Source of the DNA: an uncultured Paracoccaceae bacterium
Lineage (GTDB): Bacteria; Pseudomonadota; Alphaproteobacteria; Rhodobacterales; Rhodobacteraceae
NCBI GenBank assembly: GCA_947499725.1
Contig: CANMPK010000001.1
Span: 62,001 to 126,000 of the forward strand
Direction of reading: 5' to 3'
DNA: 64,000 nucleotides
Positions within the stretch are counted from its first letter, which is position 1. Each line of letters opens with the position of its first letter. Under the pieces are notes generated by a model, which saw only the letters and a list, made by a program, of their open reading frames with translations, did no database searches and had not been told where the DNA came from. Both the position numbers and the translations under genes were made by a program. Below, one piece after another: positions 1 through 9,754 of this stretch.

Positions 1-1
1 G

Positions 2-958
2 TCGTGGCGTGGCGATTTTGTCCGCGTCGACGGGTCTAATGCAGTTTTGCGTCTGGAGCGAGGCGAAGGTGATGCGATGCTGCGCCGTAGAGCGGCGCGT
101 ATGGTGCGTAAGCTCGTTGGGGCTGCGTTGACCAATTCTTCTGATCTGGAAAGTGTTGAAACTGAAGAGCCTATGCGCGACAGCTGTTTTGTCGTGTCAA
201 ATGGTCAAAACAGTTACACGGTTACGGTTGTCCACGTCGAAGGCGCTGCGCCCTTGTTGATGTTCTTGGATGAAGTTCCTCCAAAGGGCACCGACCTTTG
301 GGTCGTGCATCAAAATCTTGATCTCATGTTGGATGATCCAAATCGGGAAGCCTCTTCAGGTACGATTTGCTTTACGCCAGGCACGCTGATTGATACGCCC
401 TCCGGCCCGCGCGCGATTGAAGCTTTGCGCGAAGGTGATTTGGTGCAAACCAAAGACAATGGTGCGCAAGAAGTTCAATGGATCGGCTCTCGTCGCATGA
501 CCGGAGCACGTTTGTTTGCGCTTCCAAAGTTGCGGCCTGTTCGCATTAAGGCTGGTGCTTTGGGGAAGGGGTGGCCAGAGAAAGACTTGGTCGTTTCTCC
601 TGACCACAAAATGTTGGTGCGTGGCCGTGTGGCACGCGCTTTGTTCAATACGCCCGAAGTCTTGGTGGCTGCGCGGCAGCTTGAGAACGGCAGTACTATT
701 CGGGTGGATACCCAGATGCGAGAGGTGACGTATATGCACCTTTTGATGCCTCGACATGAGATATTGTTTGCGGATGGTGTTGAAACCGAAAGCTTCCATC
801 CCGCAGATGCGTCTTTGTCTGCAATGGTAGAGCGGGATCGCTCGCGATTGCTTGGCCTCAACCCAGAGCTTGAAGCGCGCCCCTATATCTATGGGGAGCA
901 TGCGCGGCGCCAATTGTCTGCCTCCGAAGCGGCTATTTTGCGGCACGAAGCGGCTTAA
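2..958 (+). CDS. Hint-domain protein, 5' end cut by window edge
   Basis: The reading frame is open from the first bases of the window and no convincing ribosome-binding site precedes any start, so the N-terminus probably lies upstream. The C-terminal two thirds is a Hint_2 (hedgehog/intein-type) domain: it opens with CFTPGTLIDTPSGPRAIEAL, where Cys is the autoprocessing nucleophile position, and continues with EGDLVQT, a VSPDHKML block and a late FHPADASLSAM segment. In Rhodobacteraceae such domains sit in large secreted or surface proteins, often with RTX-type calcium repeats, and also in shorter stand-alone proteins like this one. No signal peptide or calcium repeats are visible in the part present. 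Substrate and role are unknown. Family assignment is firm; function is not. Confidence 0.75.
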   Translation, partial: SWRGDFVRVDGSNAVLRLERGEGDAMLRRRAARMVRKLVGAALTNSSDLESVETEEPMRDSCFVVSNGQNSYTVTVVHVEGAAPLLMFLDEVPPKGTDLWVVHQNLDLMLDDPNREASSGTICFTPGTLIDTPSGPRAIEALREGDLVQTKDNGAQEVQWIGSRRMTGARLFALPKLRPVRIKAGALGKGWPEKDLVVSPDHKMLVRGRVARALFNTPEVLVAARQLENGSTIRVDTQMREVTYMHLLMPRHEILFADGVETESFHPADASLSAMVERDRSRLLGLNPELEARPYIYGEHARRQLSASEAAILRHEAA

Positions 959-1185
959 AGTCCTTCGCGCAACGACGGTCTGTTTTTCCAGTTCTATCGT
1001 TGAAGCGCCAAAAGCATGTTTTTCCCAACAAACACCCGTTGACTCCACCGGTTGGGCGCGTATAAGCCGCCATTCATTGGTGTTGGTGGCCCCCGCAAGG
1101 GGATTCCTGTCATTCTGGATCAGTTCTGATGTTCTGCCCAGGAAGAGGACAACGCCCTTCGAAACCTTAACGAAGGAGATCAGCC

Positions 1186-1806
1186 GTGACTAAACGTACG
1201 TCTGCCAAGTATAAAATCGATCGCCGCATGGGCGAAAACATCTGGGGCCGTCCTAAGTCTCCAGTAAACCGTCGCGAATATGGCCCAGGCCAGCACGGTC
1301 AGCGCCGCAAAGGCAAAATGTCCGACTTCGGTCTGCAGCTGCGCGCAAAGCAAAAACTTAAAGGTTACTACGGCGACATGACGGAAAAGCAGTTCCGTCG
1401 TATTTACGCTGAAGCAGAGCGTGTAAAAGGCGACACAGGTGAAAACTTGATTGGTCTGCTGGAGCGCCGCTTGGACGCTGTTGTATACCGCGCGAAATTC
1501 GTTCCAACTGTTTTCGCAGCGCGTCAGTTCGTGAACCACGGCCACGTGAAAGTAAACGGCAAGAAGGTTAACATTCCTTCCTACCGCGTAAAAGAAGGCG
1601 ACGTGATCGAAGTACGTGATCGTTCCAAGCAACTGGCTGTTCTGCTGGAAGCAGTTCAACTGCCAGAGCGCGATGTGCCTGACTACGTAGATGCCGACCA
1701 TTCCAAAATGACAGCGACATTCGTTCGCACACCAGGCCTGTCCGACGTACCATACCCGGTCGTCATGGAGCCTAATCTGGTTGTTGAATTCTACGCGAAG
1801 AACTAA
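1186..1806 (+). CDS. rpsD: 30S ribosomal protein S4
   Basis: This is a full-length 206-residue S4, the usual bacterial length. It is a primary 16S rRNA-binding protein that nucleates assembly of the 30S body and takes part in translational accuracy. The N-terminal part begins [20 protein letters not shown], and the S4 RNA-binding fold starts near residue 95 with [16 protein letters not shown], followed by [20 protein letters not shown]. The start is GTG, supported by AAGGAGAT at 1173-1180. It is monocistronic here, with a strong intrinsic terminator right after it, as is common for rpsD in this group. Confidence 0.98.
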   Translation: MTKRTSAKYKIDRRMGENIWGRPKSPVNRREYGPGQHGQRRKGKMSDFGLQLRAKQKLKGYYGDMTEKQFRRIYAEAERVKGDTGENLIGLLERRLDAVVYRAKFVPTVFAARQFVNHGHVKVNGKKVNIPSYRVKEGDVIEVRDRSKQLAVLLEAVQLPERDVPDYVDADHSKMTATFVRTPGLSDVPYPVVMEPNLVVEFYAKN

Positions 1807-1831
1807 TCTTCGCCGACATTCCAAGATTTCG

Positions 1832-1865
1832 GGCCGTGCAGGGAAACTTGCACGGCCTTTTCTTT
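1832..1865 (+). terminator. Intrinsic terminator of rpsD
   Basis: A perfect 9-bp stem, GGCCGTGCA (1832-1840) with TGCACGGCC (1849-1857), has an 8-nt loop and is followed by TTTTCTTTT. It lies 26 bp after the rpsD stop codon. Confidence 0.9.
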
Positions 1866-1969
1866 TGGCTTTGTGGCAACAAACTCGGCAGAAGGTCACA
1901 GCCAGCCTCTTTGCGGTTCCTTCCGCATTTGAACCGAATTAAAACGGTGCTGAACTAAAGGATCGGATC

Positions 1970-3055
1970 ATGACGAAAATCCAGGTACAACCCGGCATCA
2001 TGGAAATTGCGCTCTATCAGGGTGGGCAATCTTCCGTGGAGGGTGTCAGTGACATTGTAAAACTGTCCTCGAACGAAAACCCATATGGGGCAGGGGATGC
2101 GGCGAAAGAAGTCTTTCGCAAGTCTGGTCTGAATCTGCATCGTTATCCGAACACCGATCACGAGAGCCTACGTGCTGCAATTGCTGAGGTTCATAATCTC
2201 GACGCGGAGAAGATCATCTGCGGCGTTGGCTCTGACGAAGTGCTGCAATTCATCGCGCAAAGCTTTGCTGGGCCAGGGGATGAAATCATCTATACCGAGC
2301 ACGGTTTTTCTATGTACCCGATCTTGGCGCATGCCTGCGGTGCGACGCCTGTAAAGGTACCAGAACGTGAACGCGTGGTGGATGTGGATGCGATCCTGAA
2401 GGCCTGCACACCAAACACAAAGATCGTGTTTATCGCTAACCCAGCGAACCCCACTGGCACTATGATCGGTGGCAACGAAGTTGCTCGGTTAGCGGCTGGT
2501 CTGCCAGAAGGCGCGATTCTGGTACATGACGGTGCCTATACCGAATACGTCGAAGGCTTTGATGGCGGCGCGGCTTTGGTCGAGGCGCGTGACAACGTGA
2601 TCATGACGCGCACCTTCTCAAAGATCCACGGTCTGGGCGGCTTGCGTATCGGCTGGGGCTATGGCCCGAAAGAACTTATTGATGTGTTGAACCGCGTGCG
2701 ACAGCCTTTCAACCTATCTGACGTGCAAATGAACGTCGCAGAGGCTGCAATCCGCGACACAGCTTTCGTCGAAAAGTGCCGCGTCGAAAACGCGCGTTTG
2801 CGAGCGTGGCTTGCAGAAGCCTTGGCTGAATTGGGCGTTCCATCGGATACGTCTTGTGCGAACTTCATACTGGCGCGCTTTGCCTCTGAAGAAGAAGCGA
2901 CTGCCTGTGATGCCTTCCTGAAGAAGCAAGGCGTGATTGTCCGCAAGACCACTGGCTATGGTCTGCCGCACTGCTTGCGCATCACAGTCGGCGACGAAGC
3001 GGGTTGCCGCCGCGTCGCGCATACGGTGAAAAGCTTTAAGGAGCGGTCCGTATGA
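1970..3055 (+). CDS. hisC: Histidinol-phosphate / aromatic aminotransferase
   Basis: A 361-residue fold-type I PLP aminotransferase. Visible landmarks are [10 protein letters not shown] near residue 31, NPANPTG at 157-163, Asp187 and Tyr190 of the cofactor pocket, and the Schiff-base lysine K218 in [14 protein letters not shown]. Family members transfer an amino group between glutamate and imidazole-acetol phosphate in histidine synthesis, and many alphaproteobacterial copies also aminate phenylpyruvate and hydroxyphenylpyruvate. The stop overlaps the start of the prephenate dehydrogenase gene by four bases (ATGA). That coupling suggests a main role in the last steps of tyrosine and phenylalanine synthesis, or a shared role. 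The start ATG has AAGGATC upstream. Confidence 0.93.
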   Translation: MTKIQVQPGIMEIALYQGGQSSVEGVSDIVKLSSNENPYGAGDAAKEVFRKSGLNLHRYPNTDHESLRAAIAEVHNLDAEKIICGVGSDEVLQFIAQSFAGPGDEIIYTEHGFSMYPILAHACGATPVKVPERERVVDVDAILKACTPNTKIVFIANPANPTGTMIGGNEVARLAAGLPEGAILVHDGAYTEYVEGFDGGAALVEARDNVIMTRTFSKIHGLGGLRIGWGYGPKELIDVLNRVRQPFNLSDVQMNVAEAAIRDTAFVEKCRVENARLRAWLAEALAELGVPSDTSCANFILARFASEEEATACDAFLKKQGVIVRKTTGYGLPHCLRITVGDEAGCRRVAHTVKSFKERSV

Positions 3056-3969
3056 GCCAAGTCTACGACCGCGTTGCATTGATCGGCTTGGGACTGATCG
3101 CCTCGTCTATGTTTTGGGCCATCAAACGTGGCGGCTTGGCTGGCGAGGTTGTGGGGTACGCACGCAGCCAAGAAACCCGCGATACAGCGCGTCGGATTGG
3201 GCTATGTGACCGCGTAGAAGATGATATTCAGGCTGCGGTAAAAGACGCTGATTTGGTTGTGCTTTGCGTTCCAGTTGGTGTGATGGGCGCAGTGGCTGAA
3301 CAAATCGCTCCAGCTTTGAAGGCGGGCGCGACGGTGACGGATGTGGGCTCAGTTAAGAAGAACGTCATCGAAGCCGTTGCTCCGCATCTGCCAAATAGTG
3401 TCCACTTTGTTCCGGGACACCCATTGGCTGGCACCGAGCATTCTGGCCCAGAATCCGGCTTTGCGGAGCTGTTTGACAATCGTTGGTGTCTTCTTATCAC
3501 CGACCAGACCGCCGATCGCAGTGCAGCCGATGATTTGGCACGTCTTTGGCGCGGTATGGGGTCAAATGTTGAGGAAATGGAAGCAGACCACCATGATTTG
3601 GTTCTTGCAGTCACCTCCCACACGCCACACTTGATCGCCTACACGATGGTCGGCGTCGCCGATGATCTACGCCGTGTATCTGAAAGCGAAGTGATCAAAT
3701 ACTCCGCCTCTGGTTTTCGCGATTTTACACGAATTGCGGCGAGTGATCCGACCATGTGGCGGGATGTTTTCCTGAGCAACAAAGAGGCGACACTGGAAAT
3801 TTTGGGACGCTTCACAGAAGAGCTTTTTGCGTTGCAGCGCGCTATTCGCCAAGGCGATGGCGATCACTTGCATGATTACTTCACGCGCACCCGTGCGATC
3901 CGCCGCGGAATTGTTGAGGCTGGTCAGGATACAGATGCGCCAGATTTCGGCCGTGGAAAGGCGCTTTAA
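3052..3969 (+). CDS. tyrC: Prephenate/arogenate dehydrogenase
   Basis: A 305-residue protein of the TyrA/TyrC family that oxidatively decarboxylates prephenate or arogenate on the way to tyrosine. The N-terminal Rossmann motif is [12 protein letters not shown] (residues 7-18). It is followed by a conserved VTDVGSVKK segment and the substrate-side block [14 protein letters not shown], which carries the catalytic-region histidine. There is no fused chorismate mutase or ACT domain, so this is the short monofunctional form typical of alphaproteobacteria. It is translationally coupled to hisC by an ATGA overlap. Choice between prephenate and arogenate as substrate cannot be made from sequence. Confidence 0.93.
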   Translation: MSQVYDRVALIGLGLIASSMFWAIKRGGLAGEVVGYARSQETRDTARRIGLCDRVEDDIQAAVKDADLVVLCVPVGVMGAVAEQIAPALKAGATVTDVGSVKKNVIEAVAPHLPNSVHFVPGHPLAGTEHSGPESGFAELFDNRWCLLITDQTADRSAADDLARLWRGMGSNVEEMEADHHDLVLAVTSHTPHLIAYTMVGVADDLRRVSESEVIKYSASGFRDFTRIAASDPTMWRDVFLSNKEATLEILGRFTEELFALQRAIRQGDGDHLHDYFTRTRAIRRGIVEAGQDTDAPDFGRGKAL

Positions 3970-3971
3970 TC

Positions 3972-4730
3972 ATGTTTAAGGCCGGATTGGTTGGGTTATT
4001 TTTGATGGCAACTGTTGCTGAGGCAAACTCGCCCTCAGTGTCTTTGCGCCCTGTGACGCGTGCTGATACGCTGGCTGAGGATCTATCAAAGCTGGCGCCT
4101 CGCAGCTCCATGCGTCCAAGAACCCGAAGCACCCGAGCAGAGCGCCGCGCGGCGAAGGCCGCACGCAAAAATCCTCAGACCCATTTCACAAGTGATGGCA
4201 CGCAACTTGTGTCTATTTGTCGAGATCCTGACTTGTTTGGCCTTCCGGTTGGACGCGTGCCGGGGAAATTGCCCGGCTGCGGCGTACAGAATGCTGTGAA
4301 ACTGTATGTGGTTTCAGGTGTAAAGCTATCCTCACCAGTGGTTATGGAATGCGACACAGCGAGCGCCATCAAGTCTTGGGTTGAGAACGGAATGGCGCCA
4401 GCTGTTGGTAAAACCGGCGGCGGGGTTGCAAAACTTCAGGTCGCCGCAGGCTATGCGTGCCGGACACGAAACAGCAGGCCAGGTGCTAAGATATCAGAGC
4501 ATGGCAAAGGCCGTGCCATTGATATTGCGGGCTTCCATTTGCAGAACGGAGACAAGATCTCTGTTCTATCTCACTGGAACAACGGTAGCTATGGTCGCAT
4601 TCTAAAGAATATGCACCGCTCTGCTTGCGGACCATTTGGCACGGTTCTGGGGCCAGAGTCCGATCGCTTCCATCAAGACCATTTCCATTTTGACATCGCG
4701 AAACATCGCGGTGGGCCTTACTGCAGATAA
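3972..4730 (+). CDS. Extensin-like C-terminal domain protein
   Basis: A 252-residue secreted protein with an N-terminal signal peptide (FKAGLVGLFLMATVAEANS) and a basic linker rich in Arg and Ala around residues 38-62. The rest matches the extensin-like C-terminal family (Pfam PF06904), with AGYACRTRNSRPGAKISEHG, then GKGRAIDIAGF and the HQDHFHFD block near the end. The His and Asp residues in SEHG, AIDI and HFHFD resemble a metal site of D-Ala-D-Ala peptidase-like folds, so a cell-wall role is plausible but unproven. It begins 3 bp after the dehydrogenase stop and probably reads through from that operon. Its last 13 bases overlap tail-to-tail with the DUF2125 gene on the other strand. Confidence 0.85.
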   Translation: MFKAGLVGLFLMATVAEANSPSVSLRPVTRADTLAEDLSKLAPRSSMRPRTRSTRAERRAAKAARKNPQTHFTSDGTQLVSICRDPDLFGLPVGRVPGKLPGCGVQNAVKLYVVSGVKLSSPVVMECDTASAIKSWVENGMAPAVGKTGGGVAKLQVAAGYACRTRNSRPGAKISEHGKGRAIDIAGFHLQNGDKISVLSHWNNGSYGRILKNMHRSACGPFGTVLGPESDRFHQDHFHFDIAKHRGGPYCR

Positions 4731-5704
4731 AACCGAGGGGCTGGCCCAAGCGGGATGAAACCCAAATAGGTCACGCCCTCCTTAAAGGTCAGCGTCACAT
4801 CAATGTCTTTGGGTGTGCCGGACGTTGATGCAAGTACGCTGAGAACCTGTGCGGCTGTATCCAAAGCCACATCAGCAATTTGGCCTGTTGTGCGAAGCAA
4901 ATCTAACATCGCTTCCCATTCCGCAGCGCGAAAGGTCAATTCGCCGGATTGCAAAAAACCATCTTGCAAGGCGACTGCGCCAGCGGCTTCAAATTTCATG
5001 GGACCCCAAGCCGCCTTGGCGACATCTATATCGATAGTCGTTGGTTGCGGGCGACGTTGCTCAAGCGCGCGCAAATCCCACGGACGATCAAAATTGAGAC
5101 GCAGGCTTAGATCTAAGGCGCTCATCTTTTCTGGCAATAGCTCATTGCGCAGTGCAGCCGGGGGGGCAACTCCGATACCCTGCAAGGCGAAGGTGTAAGT
5201 TGTTTCCGAGTTTTCATCCTGCATGAACGCAAGGCGCGCTTGGTCCGCGGCTACACGCCAATCTTGGTCGGACTGAACGACAATCTGATCCGTTGCAAAG
5301 TTGCTGCGACGCAGGGTGACATCTGATGAAGGCGCAAACACAGCGGAGGCCTGTAACGTCTCAGAGTGAATTGTGATCTTTTGAGCAGGCGTGCTGACAA
5401 ACTGCTCTTGTGGCCAGATCGCTATGATGTGATTGGGGCGATAGCTAAGCGCAAAGAGCTGGAAAAATGGCGCTTCCCACGCCAAACCCGTGTGCGGATC
5501 AGCGAGCGCTATGTCTTCAAAGGTCGTGTCGAAACGGTTTGGAAAGCCACGCAGATGCAGCTCTGAATACTCTGCCTGCCAGCCGGCCGCGCGCTGTTGG
5601 TCAAACCACGCTTCATACGAGCGCTGCAAGCCAAGAGAGCCGACAAACCAATAGCCAAACCAACCAAGCGAGATCACAAGAACCGCGATCAATAGACGTT
5701 TCAC
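4718..5704 (-). CDS. DUF2125 domain protein, membrane anchored
   Basis: A 328-residue protein of the DUF2125 family (Pfam PF09898), widespread in Rhodobacterales and of unknown function. It starts with a single transmembrane anchor (KRLLIAVLVISLGWFGYWF). The family signature region runs RGFPNRFDTTFEDIALADP and then WEAPFFQLFALSYRPNHII. The remainder is a predicted periplasmic beta-rich region. A longer in-frame start exists at 5902, but that extension has no family similarity. The GTG at 5704 has AAAGGGG upstream and gives the expected N-terminal anchor. It converges with the extensin-like gene, overlapping by 13 bp. Confidence 0.85.
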   Translation of the reverse strand: MKRLLIAVLVISLGWFGYWFVGSLGLQRSYEAWFDQQRAAGWQAEYSELHLRGFPNRFDTTFEDIALADPHTGLAWEAPFFQLFALSYRPNHIIAIWPQEQFVSTPAQKITIHSETLQASAVFAPSSDVTLRRSNFATDQIVVQSDQDWRVAADQARLAFMQDENSETTYTFALQGIGVAPPAALRNELLPEKMSALDLSLRLNFDRPWDLRALEQRRPQPTTIDIDVAKAAWGPMKFEAAGAVALQDGFLQSGELTFRAAEWEAMLDLLRTTGQIADVALDTAAQVLSVLASTSGTPKDIDVTLTFKEGVTYLGFIPLGPAPRFYLQ

Positions 5705-5779
5705 AATGTGGCCCCTTTGCCTTCGTTTCCCATTGGTGTTTAAACGCTGACAGAATGAAACGCCAGCGATGGGAAGATC

Positions 5780-6310
5780 ATGTCTCTTTGGGTTTTCGGT
5801 TACGGATCTTTGCTTTGGGATCCCGGCTTTGAAGTTGCAGAACAAGTGGTTGCAACCTTGCCTGGATGGCGTCGAAGTTTTTGCATGTCTTCTATTCATC
5901 ATCGCGGCACACCAGAACGCCCCGGGCTTGTCTTGGCTTTGGATGAAGCGCCGGAGGCAAAGTGCAACGGTTTGGCTTTGCGGGTGAAATCTGGCACCGA
6001 AGACAAAGCTTTGGCCGAATTGCGAGAGCGAGAACTGGTTTCCGCGGCCTATTTAGAAAAAGAGATCAACGTGATCCTAAGCGATGGTCGAATTCAATCT
6101 ACCATCACCTATGTGGTTGACCCACAACATTGCCAATACGTCCACTTGCCGTTGGAAGAGCAAGCCAACGTAATCGCAAAAGCGGTTGGTGGCCGCGGTC
6201 CGAACCCCGAATATCTGTTTAACACGGCAGCTTTGCTGGATGGGCTTGGTCTAAAAGACGCAGAGCTCGATTGGCTGACAGCACGTGTTAAAGAATTGAT
6301 CGGCGAATAG
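5780..6310 (+). CDS. ChaC-type gamma-glutamylcyclotransferase
   Basis: A 176-residue protein of the ChaC/GGCT-like family, which cleaves glutathione (gamma-glutamyl amino acids in some members) to 5-oxoproline and the remaining dipeptide in the cytoplasm. It opens with the diagnostic WVFGYGSLLWDP, which forms the substrate-binding loop. The SIHHRGTPERPGLVLALD block follows, and the catalytic glutamate is probably in YLEKEI near residue 90. The gene is divergent from DUF2125 with a 75-bp gap. In bacteria the family is tied to glutathione turnover and sometimes to ion or acid stress; nothing in the neighbourhood narrows this. Confidence 0.88.
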   Translation: MSLWVFGYGSLLWDPGFEVAEQVVATLPGWRRSFCMSSIHHRGTPERPGLVLALDEAPEAKCNGLALRVKSGTEDKALAELRERELVSAAYLEKEINVILSDGRIQSTITYVVDPQHCQYVHLPLEEQANVIAKAVGGRGPNPEYLFNTAALLDGLGLKDAELDWLTARVKELIGE

Positions 6311-6394
6311 GCAATACCCCGCAATAAACCTTGGCACATTGGCTGCTGCCCCTTAATGTGATTGCAGAACATAACAGTGTCAGGAGCTGGCCAT

Positions 6395-7600
6395 ATGGAA
6401 CAGCCAGACCGAGAGGCCGAGCCGCATTTCTCGCACCCAGTGCGACAAATCATTCAGATGTTAATTGTCCTTGGGTTCACCGGGGCCATAACTGTGCTTG
6501 CTTTGCCGCGCGTTTTGCCGGTGTTCGAGGCAAACCCATATCTGAACGGTTTCATCTTTCTTGTCTTTATTGTCGGTGTCGTGGCCTGTTTCATGCAGGT
6601 CTTTTCGCTGATCGCCTCTGCGCGTTGGATCAAGGGCTTTGCGACCTCTGGCGACGCTGACGTCGAGCCACCGCGCTTGCTGGTGACTTTGGCATCTTTG
6701 CTGCGCCAACGCGGCGTGCGCGGACAGGTTAGCGCGACATCAACGCGTTCAATCTTGGATTCCGTTGCAACCCGCATCGACGAAGCTCGGGATATCACGC
6801 GCTACATTGTAAATATGCTCATCTTCTTGGGTCTGTTGGGCACATTCTACGGATTGGCGACCACCGTCCCAGCTGTTGTTGATACGATCCGCAGCCTTGC
6901 TCCTTCCGAAGGAGAAGGTGGTGTTGAGGTCTTCAACCGTTTGATGACGGGGCTTGAAAGCCAGTTGAGCGGCATGGGCGTTGCGTTTGCATCTTCTTTG
7001 CTTGGCCTTGCGGGCTCGTTGATTGTGGGCTTGTTGGAACTCTTTGCGGGGCAGGGGCAAAACCGCTTCTACCGCGAACTGGAAGAATGGCTCAGTTCAA
7101 TCACGCGGGTCAGCTATTCTGGCCATGATGGCGACGGCAGCGTCGAAACCAACGTCCTCGGCGAAATTTTAGAGCACATGGCCGAGCAGATGGATCAATT
7201 GCAGTCCATGTTCACCAAAGCTGAGGAAAGCCGCACGCGGGTAGACGATCAAGTGGGCGCTCTCACTCAATCTGTGCAGGCGTTGACCAACCAGCTGAGC
7301 AACCAATCAAATGCACCAGAGGCCACCGACCGTCTGGCTGAGGGGCAAGAACGCTTGATCGAAGCGCTGAACAAGCAAGGCGGCTCTGCCGAAGGTGGCG
7401 TGGATGCTGAAAGTCGTATGCGTTTGCGGTCGATTGATGTGCAGATGCTGCGTATTCTTGAAGAAATCTCTGCCGGTCGGCAGGACACAATGGCAGAGTT
7501 GCGCACAGATTTGTCGGCTTTGACCCACGCGATCACTAAGATCGCTGATGGCGCGCCTGCGCAGCGGCGCCGTAAATCTCCGAACGAGCTGGAGAGCTAA
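6395..7600 (+). CDS. MotA/TolQ/ExbB-like proton-channel protein
   Basis: A 401-residue inner-membrane protein. Two hydrophobic segments lie near residues 26-46 and 52-74. A third near residues 140-160 (NMLIFLGLLGTFYGLATTVP) holds the conserved T-F-x-G-L-A-T-T motif of the MotA/TolQ/ExbB family. A fourth follows near 205-225 (GMGVAFASSLLGLAGSLIVG). The C-terminal 150 residues are a cytoplasmic coiled coil. The start at ATG 6395 is preceded by AGGAG (6382-6386); an upstream TTG gives only 11 extra residues. It lies 3 bp before a MotB-like OmpA-domain gene, so the two probably form a stator-like ion-driven unit spanning the envelope. It is related to motility stators but is a distinct, uncharacterised pair. 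Confidence 0.82.
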   Translation: MEQPDREAEPHFSHPVRQIIQMLIVLGFTGAITVLALPRVLPVFEANPYLNGFIFLVFIVGVVACFMQVFSLIASARWIKGFATSGDADVEPPRLLVTLASLLRQRGVRGQVSATSTRSILDSVATRIDEARDITRYIVNMLIFLGLLGTFYGLATTVPAVVDTIRSLAPSEGEGGVEVFNRLMTGLESQLSGMGVAFASSLLGLAGSLIVGLLELFAGQGQNRFYRELEEWLSSITRVSYSGHDGDGSVETNVLGEILEHMAEQMDQLQSMFTKAEESRTRVDDQVGALTQSVQALTNQLSNQSNAPEATDRLAEGQERLIEALNKQGGSAEGGVDAESRMRLRSIDVQMLRILEEISAGRQDTMAELRTDLSALTHAITKIADGAPAQRRRKSPNELES

Positions 7601-7603
7601 GTC

Positions 7604-9688
7604 ATGGCTCTTTCGCGACGCACAGGGCAACGCTTCCAGGCCTCCATTTGGCCGGGGTTTGTGGATGCGATGACTGGCCTATTGCTCGTGCTGATGTTTG
7701 TCTTAACCATCTTTATGGTCGTGCAGTTTGTGCTGCGCGAAACCATTTCTGGTCAAGCCACAGAGCTCAACGAGCTCTCAGCCGAAGTGGCTGCATTGGC
7801 TGAAGCCTTAGGGCTTGAACGCCAAAAGACCGTCACCTTGGAAAACCAGGTTGTTGGCCTGCAAGCGACTTTGACCGATGCTCGTGGTTTGGCAGAGCGC
7901 CAAAGTACATTGATCGCAGCATTGACCGACGCGCGTGATCAAACGGCCGCAGCTTTGGAAACGGCGCGTACTCAGATTACAGCGTTTGAAGCACAGGTCG
8001 CCGCCCTCTTGTCGCAGCGTGACGATGCACTTGGCCAGATCACCAAACTGGAAGGCGAACGTGACCAGCTGCTGACTGAGCAGGAGGCATTGAACTTAGC
8101 TTTGGTGCAGGCTCGAACTGAAATTGATGCGCAGGCAGAAGCCGCGCGTTTGGCTGCAGCTGAACGTGAAGCGTTGGATGCCTTGATTGCGGATTTGCAA
8201 AACCAAGCCGCACAGGATGCAGACGCAAATGCAGCGCTTGCTGCGCAGGTGGATGATCTTCAGGCCAAGCTCAGCGAAGAGGAAATTGCACGACTGGCTG
8301 AGGCCGCAGCAGCGGAAGCGTTGCGTGAACGGCTGGAGAATTCGCAAGCTGAAATCACCGCAATGACGCTTGCGCTCGAACAGCAGCGCCAAGAGGCGGA
8401 AGACACGCTGACGTTGCTTGCGGCGGCTCAAGCTGCGCGGGAAGAACTTAACCGCCAAATTTCGGAAGCCGAGGCCAGCAGCGCAGATTTGCAACGTCAA
8501 TTGGCTGAAGCGTTGATATCGATCGAACAGCGCGAAGGAAAAGAACAAAGTACACTGGCCGAGTTGTCGGCGGCGTTGTTGGCGCTTGAAGCCGCGAATG
8601 CCTCGAAAACCGATCAAGAAGGTCAATTGGCGAGTCTTGAAGCGCAGCTTGCAGCGGCTTTGCAAGAAGCAGAGGCCAATGCTGCCGCCACAGCAGATCT
8701 GCAAACCGCGCTTGATGCTTCCGAGGCGGCCTTGGCTTCAGTTGACAGTGATCAAAGCGGCCTACGTGACCAATTGCAGCTTGCTCTGGCCGCGCGATTG
8801 GCGGCACAAACGGCTCAAAACGAGAGCTTGGCCCGCACAGAGGACCTAGAATTGCAGCTTGCTGCGGCCTTGGCTGCAAAAGCGCAGTCCGAGTTGGATG
8901 CGGCGAATGCCCTTTCGGAAGCTGAAGAGCGCGCGCGTTTGTTGGCCCTTGCAAATCAAACGCTTGAAGATACACGTTCCGAGGCTACCGAAGCCGAGAA
9001 ACAAACAGCTGCTTTGAACCAGCAGGTCGCAGCTCTTCGCCAGCAATTGGGCGTGTTGCAAGCGCTTCTGGATGACAGCAAGGACCGCGATGCGGCCGCT
9101 CAGGTACAGCTTTCCAGCCTTGGTTCTGATCTCAACGCTGCCTTGGCCCGCGCCGCGGCTGAAGAACGTCGTCGCCGCGAGCTAGAAGAGGCTGAGCGCC
9201 TGCGCCTTCAAGCGGAAGCAGAAGATTTGGAAAAATACCGTTCGGAATTTTTTGGCCGCATGAGCCAGCTTTTGGCTGGGCGCGATGGCGTTCGGATTGT
9301 TGGTGACCGGTTTGTGTTCAGTTCTGAGGTTCTATTCCCCTCTGGTGGGGCAGATCTCAGTTTTGCTGGGCGTCAGCAAATTGCAGATATTGCACTTCTG
9401 CTGCGCGATTTGGCAGGGGAGATCCCGTCAGAAATCAATTGGGTTCTGCAGGTTGATGGCCATACTGACAATGTCCCCATTATCAACGGCGCTGTTTTCA
9501 GTGATAACTGGGAGCTTTCACAAGCGCGCGCATTGTCTGTTGTTCGCTTCATGTCAGATCAATTGGGTTTCCCGCCTCAGCGTTTGTCGGCAAATGGGTT
9601 TGGTGAGCACCAGCCACTTGATCCCGCGAACACAGGCGCGGCCCGCGCTAAGAACCGCCGGATCGAGCTGAAGTTTACTGAGAAATAG
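7604..9688 (+). CDS. MotB-like coiled-coil protein with C-terminal OmpA domain
   Basis: A 694-residue protein with one N-terminal transmembrane segment (FVDAMTGLLLVLMFVLTIFM). Asp21 sits where MotB carries its proton-binding aspartate. Then come about 480 residues of Ala/Glu/Gln-rich heptad coiled coil (roughly 55-540), and a C-terminal OmpA-type peptidoglycan-binding domain (LQVDGHTDNVPI, then NWELSQARALSVV and ANGFGEHQP with ARAKNRRIELKF). The plan resembles MotB/PomB but with a much longer periplasmic rod, enough in principle to span the periplasm. It is coupled to the upstream channel protein. The coiled coil is built of many near-repeats, so its length may vary between strains. Confidence 0.85.
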   Translation: MALSRRTGQRFQASIWPGFVDAMTGLLLVLMFVLTIFMVVQFVLRETISGQATELNELSAEVAALAEALGLERQKTVTLENQVVGLQATLTDARGLAERQSTLIAALTDARDQTAAALETARTQITAFEAQVAALLSQRDDALGQITKLEGERDQLLTEQEALNLALVQARTEIDAQAEAARLAAAEREALDALIADLQNQAAQDADANAALAAQVDDLQAKLSEEEIARLAEAAAAEALRERLENSQAEITAMTLALEQQRQEAEDTLTLLAAAQAAREELNRQISEAEASSADLQRQLAEALISIEQREGKEQSTLAELSAALLALEAANASKTDQEGQLASLEAQLAAALQEAEANAAATADLQTALDASEAALASVDSDQSGLRDQLQLALAARLAAQTAQNESLARTEDLELQLAAALAAKAQSELDAANALSEAEERARLLALANQTLEDTRSEATEAEKQTAALNQQVAALRQQLGVLQALLDDSKDRDAAAQVQLSSLGSDLNAALARAAAEERRRRELEEAERLRLQAEAEDLEKYRSEFFGRMSQLLAGRDGVRIVGDRFVFSSEVLFPSGGADLSFAGRQQIADIALLLRDLAGEIPSEINWVLQVDGHTDNVPIINGAVFSDNWELSQARALSVVRFMSDQLGFPPQRLSANGFGEHQPLDPANTGAARAKNRRIELKFTEK

Positions 9689-9705
9689 ATGGCTCTCATT
9701 GGCCA

Positions 9706-9740
9706 AAGAAAAACCCCGCCAACTTGGCGGGGTTTTTTGG
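9706..9740. terminator. Bidirectional intrinsic terminator
   Basis: A perfect 9-bp stem, AACCCCGCC (9712-9720) with GGCGGGGTT (9726-9734), is followed by a T run on the plus strand and preceded by an A run that gives a U tract on the minus strand. It sits between the convergent OmpA-domain gene and clpA and serves both. Confidence 0.92.
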
Positions 9741-9754
9741 TCTTTAGGGCTGGA

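Noticed and set aside
356-1048. A 230-codon minus-strand frame opposite the Hint-domain gene
   Set aside because: It lies antisense to a gene with a clear domain, is rich in His/Arg/Cys as mirror translations are, and has no recognisable motif.
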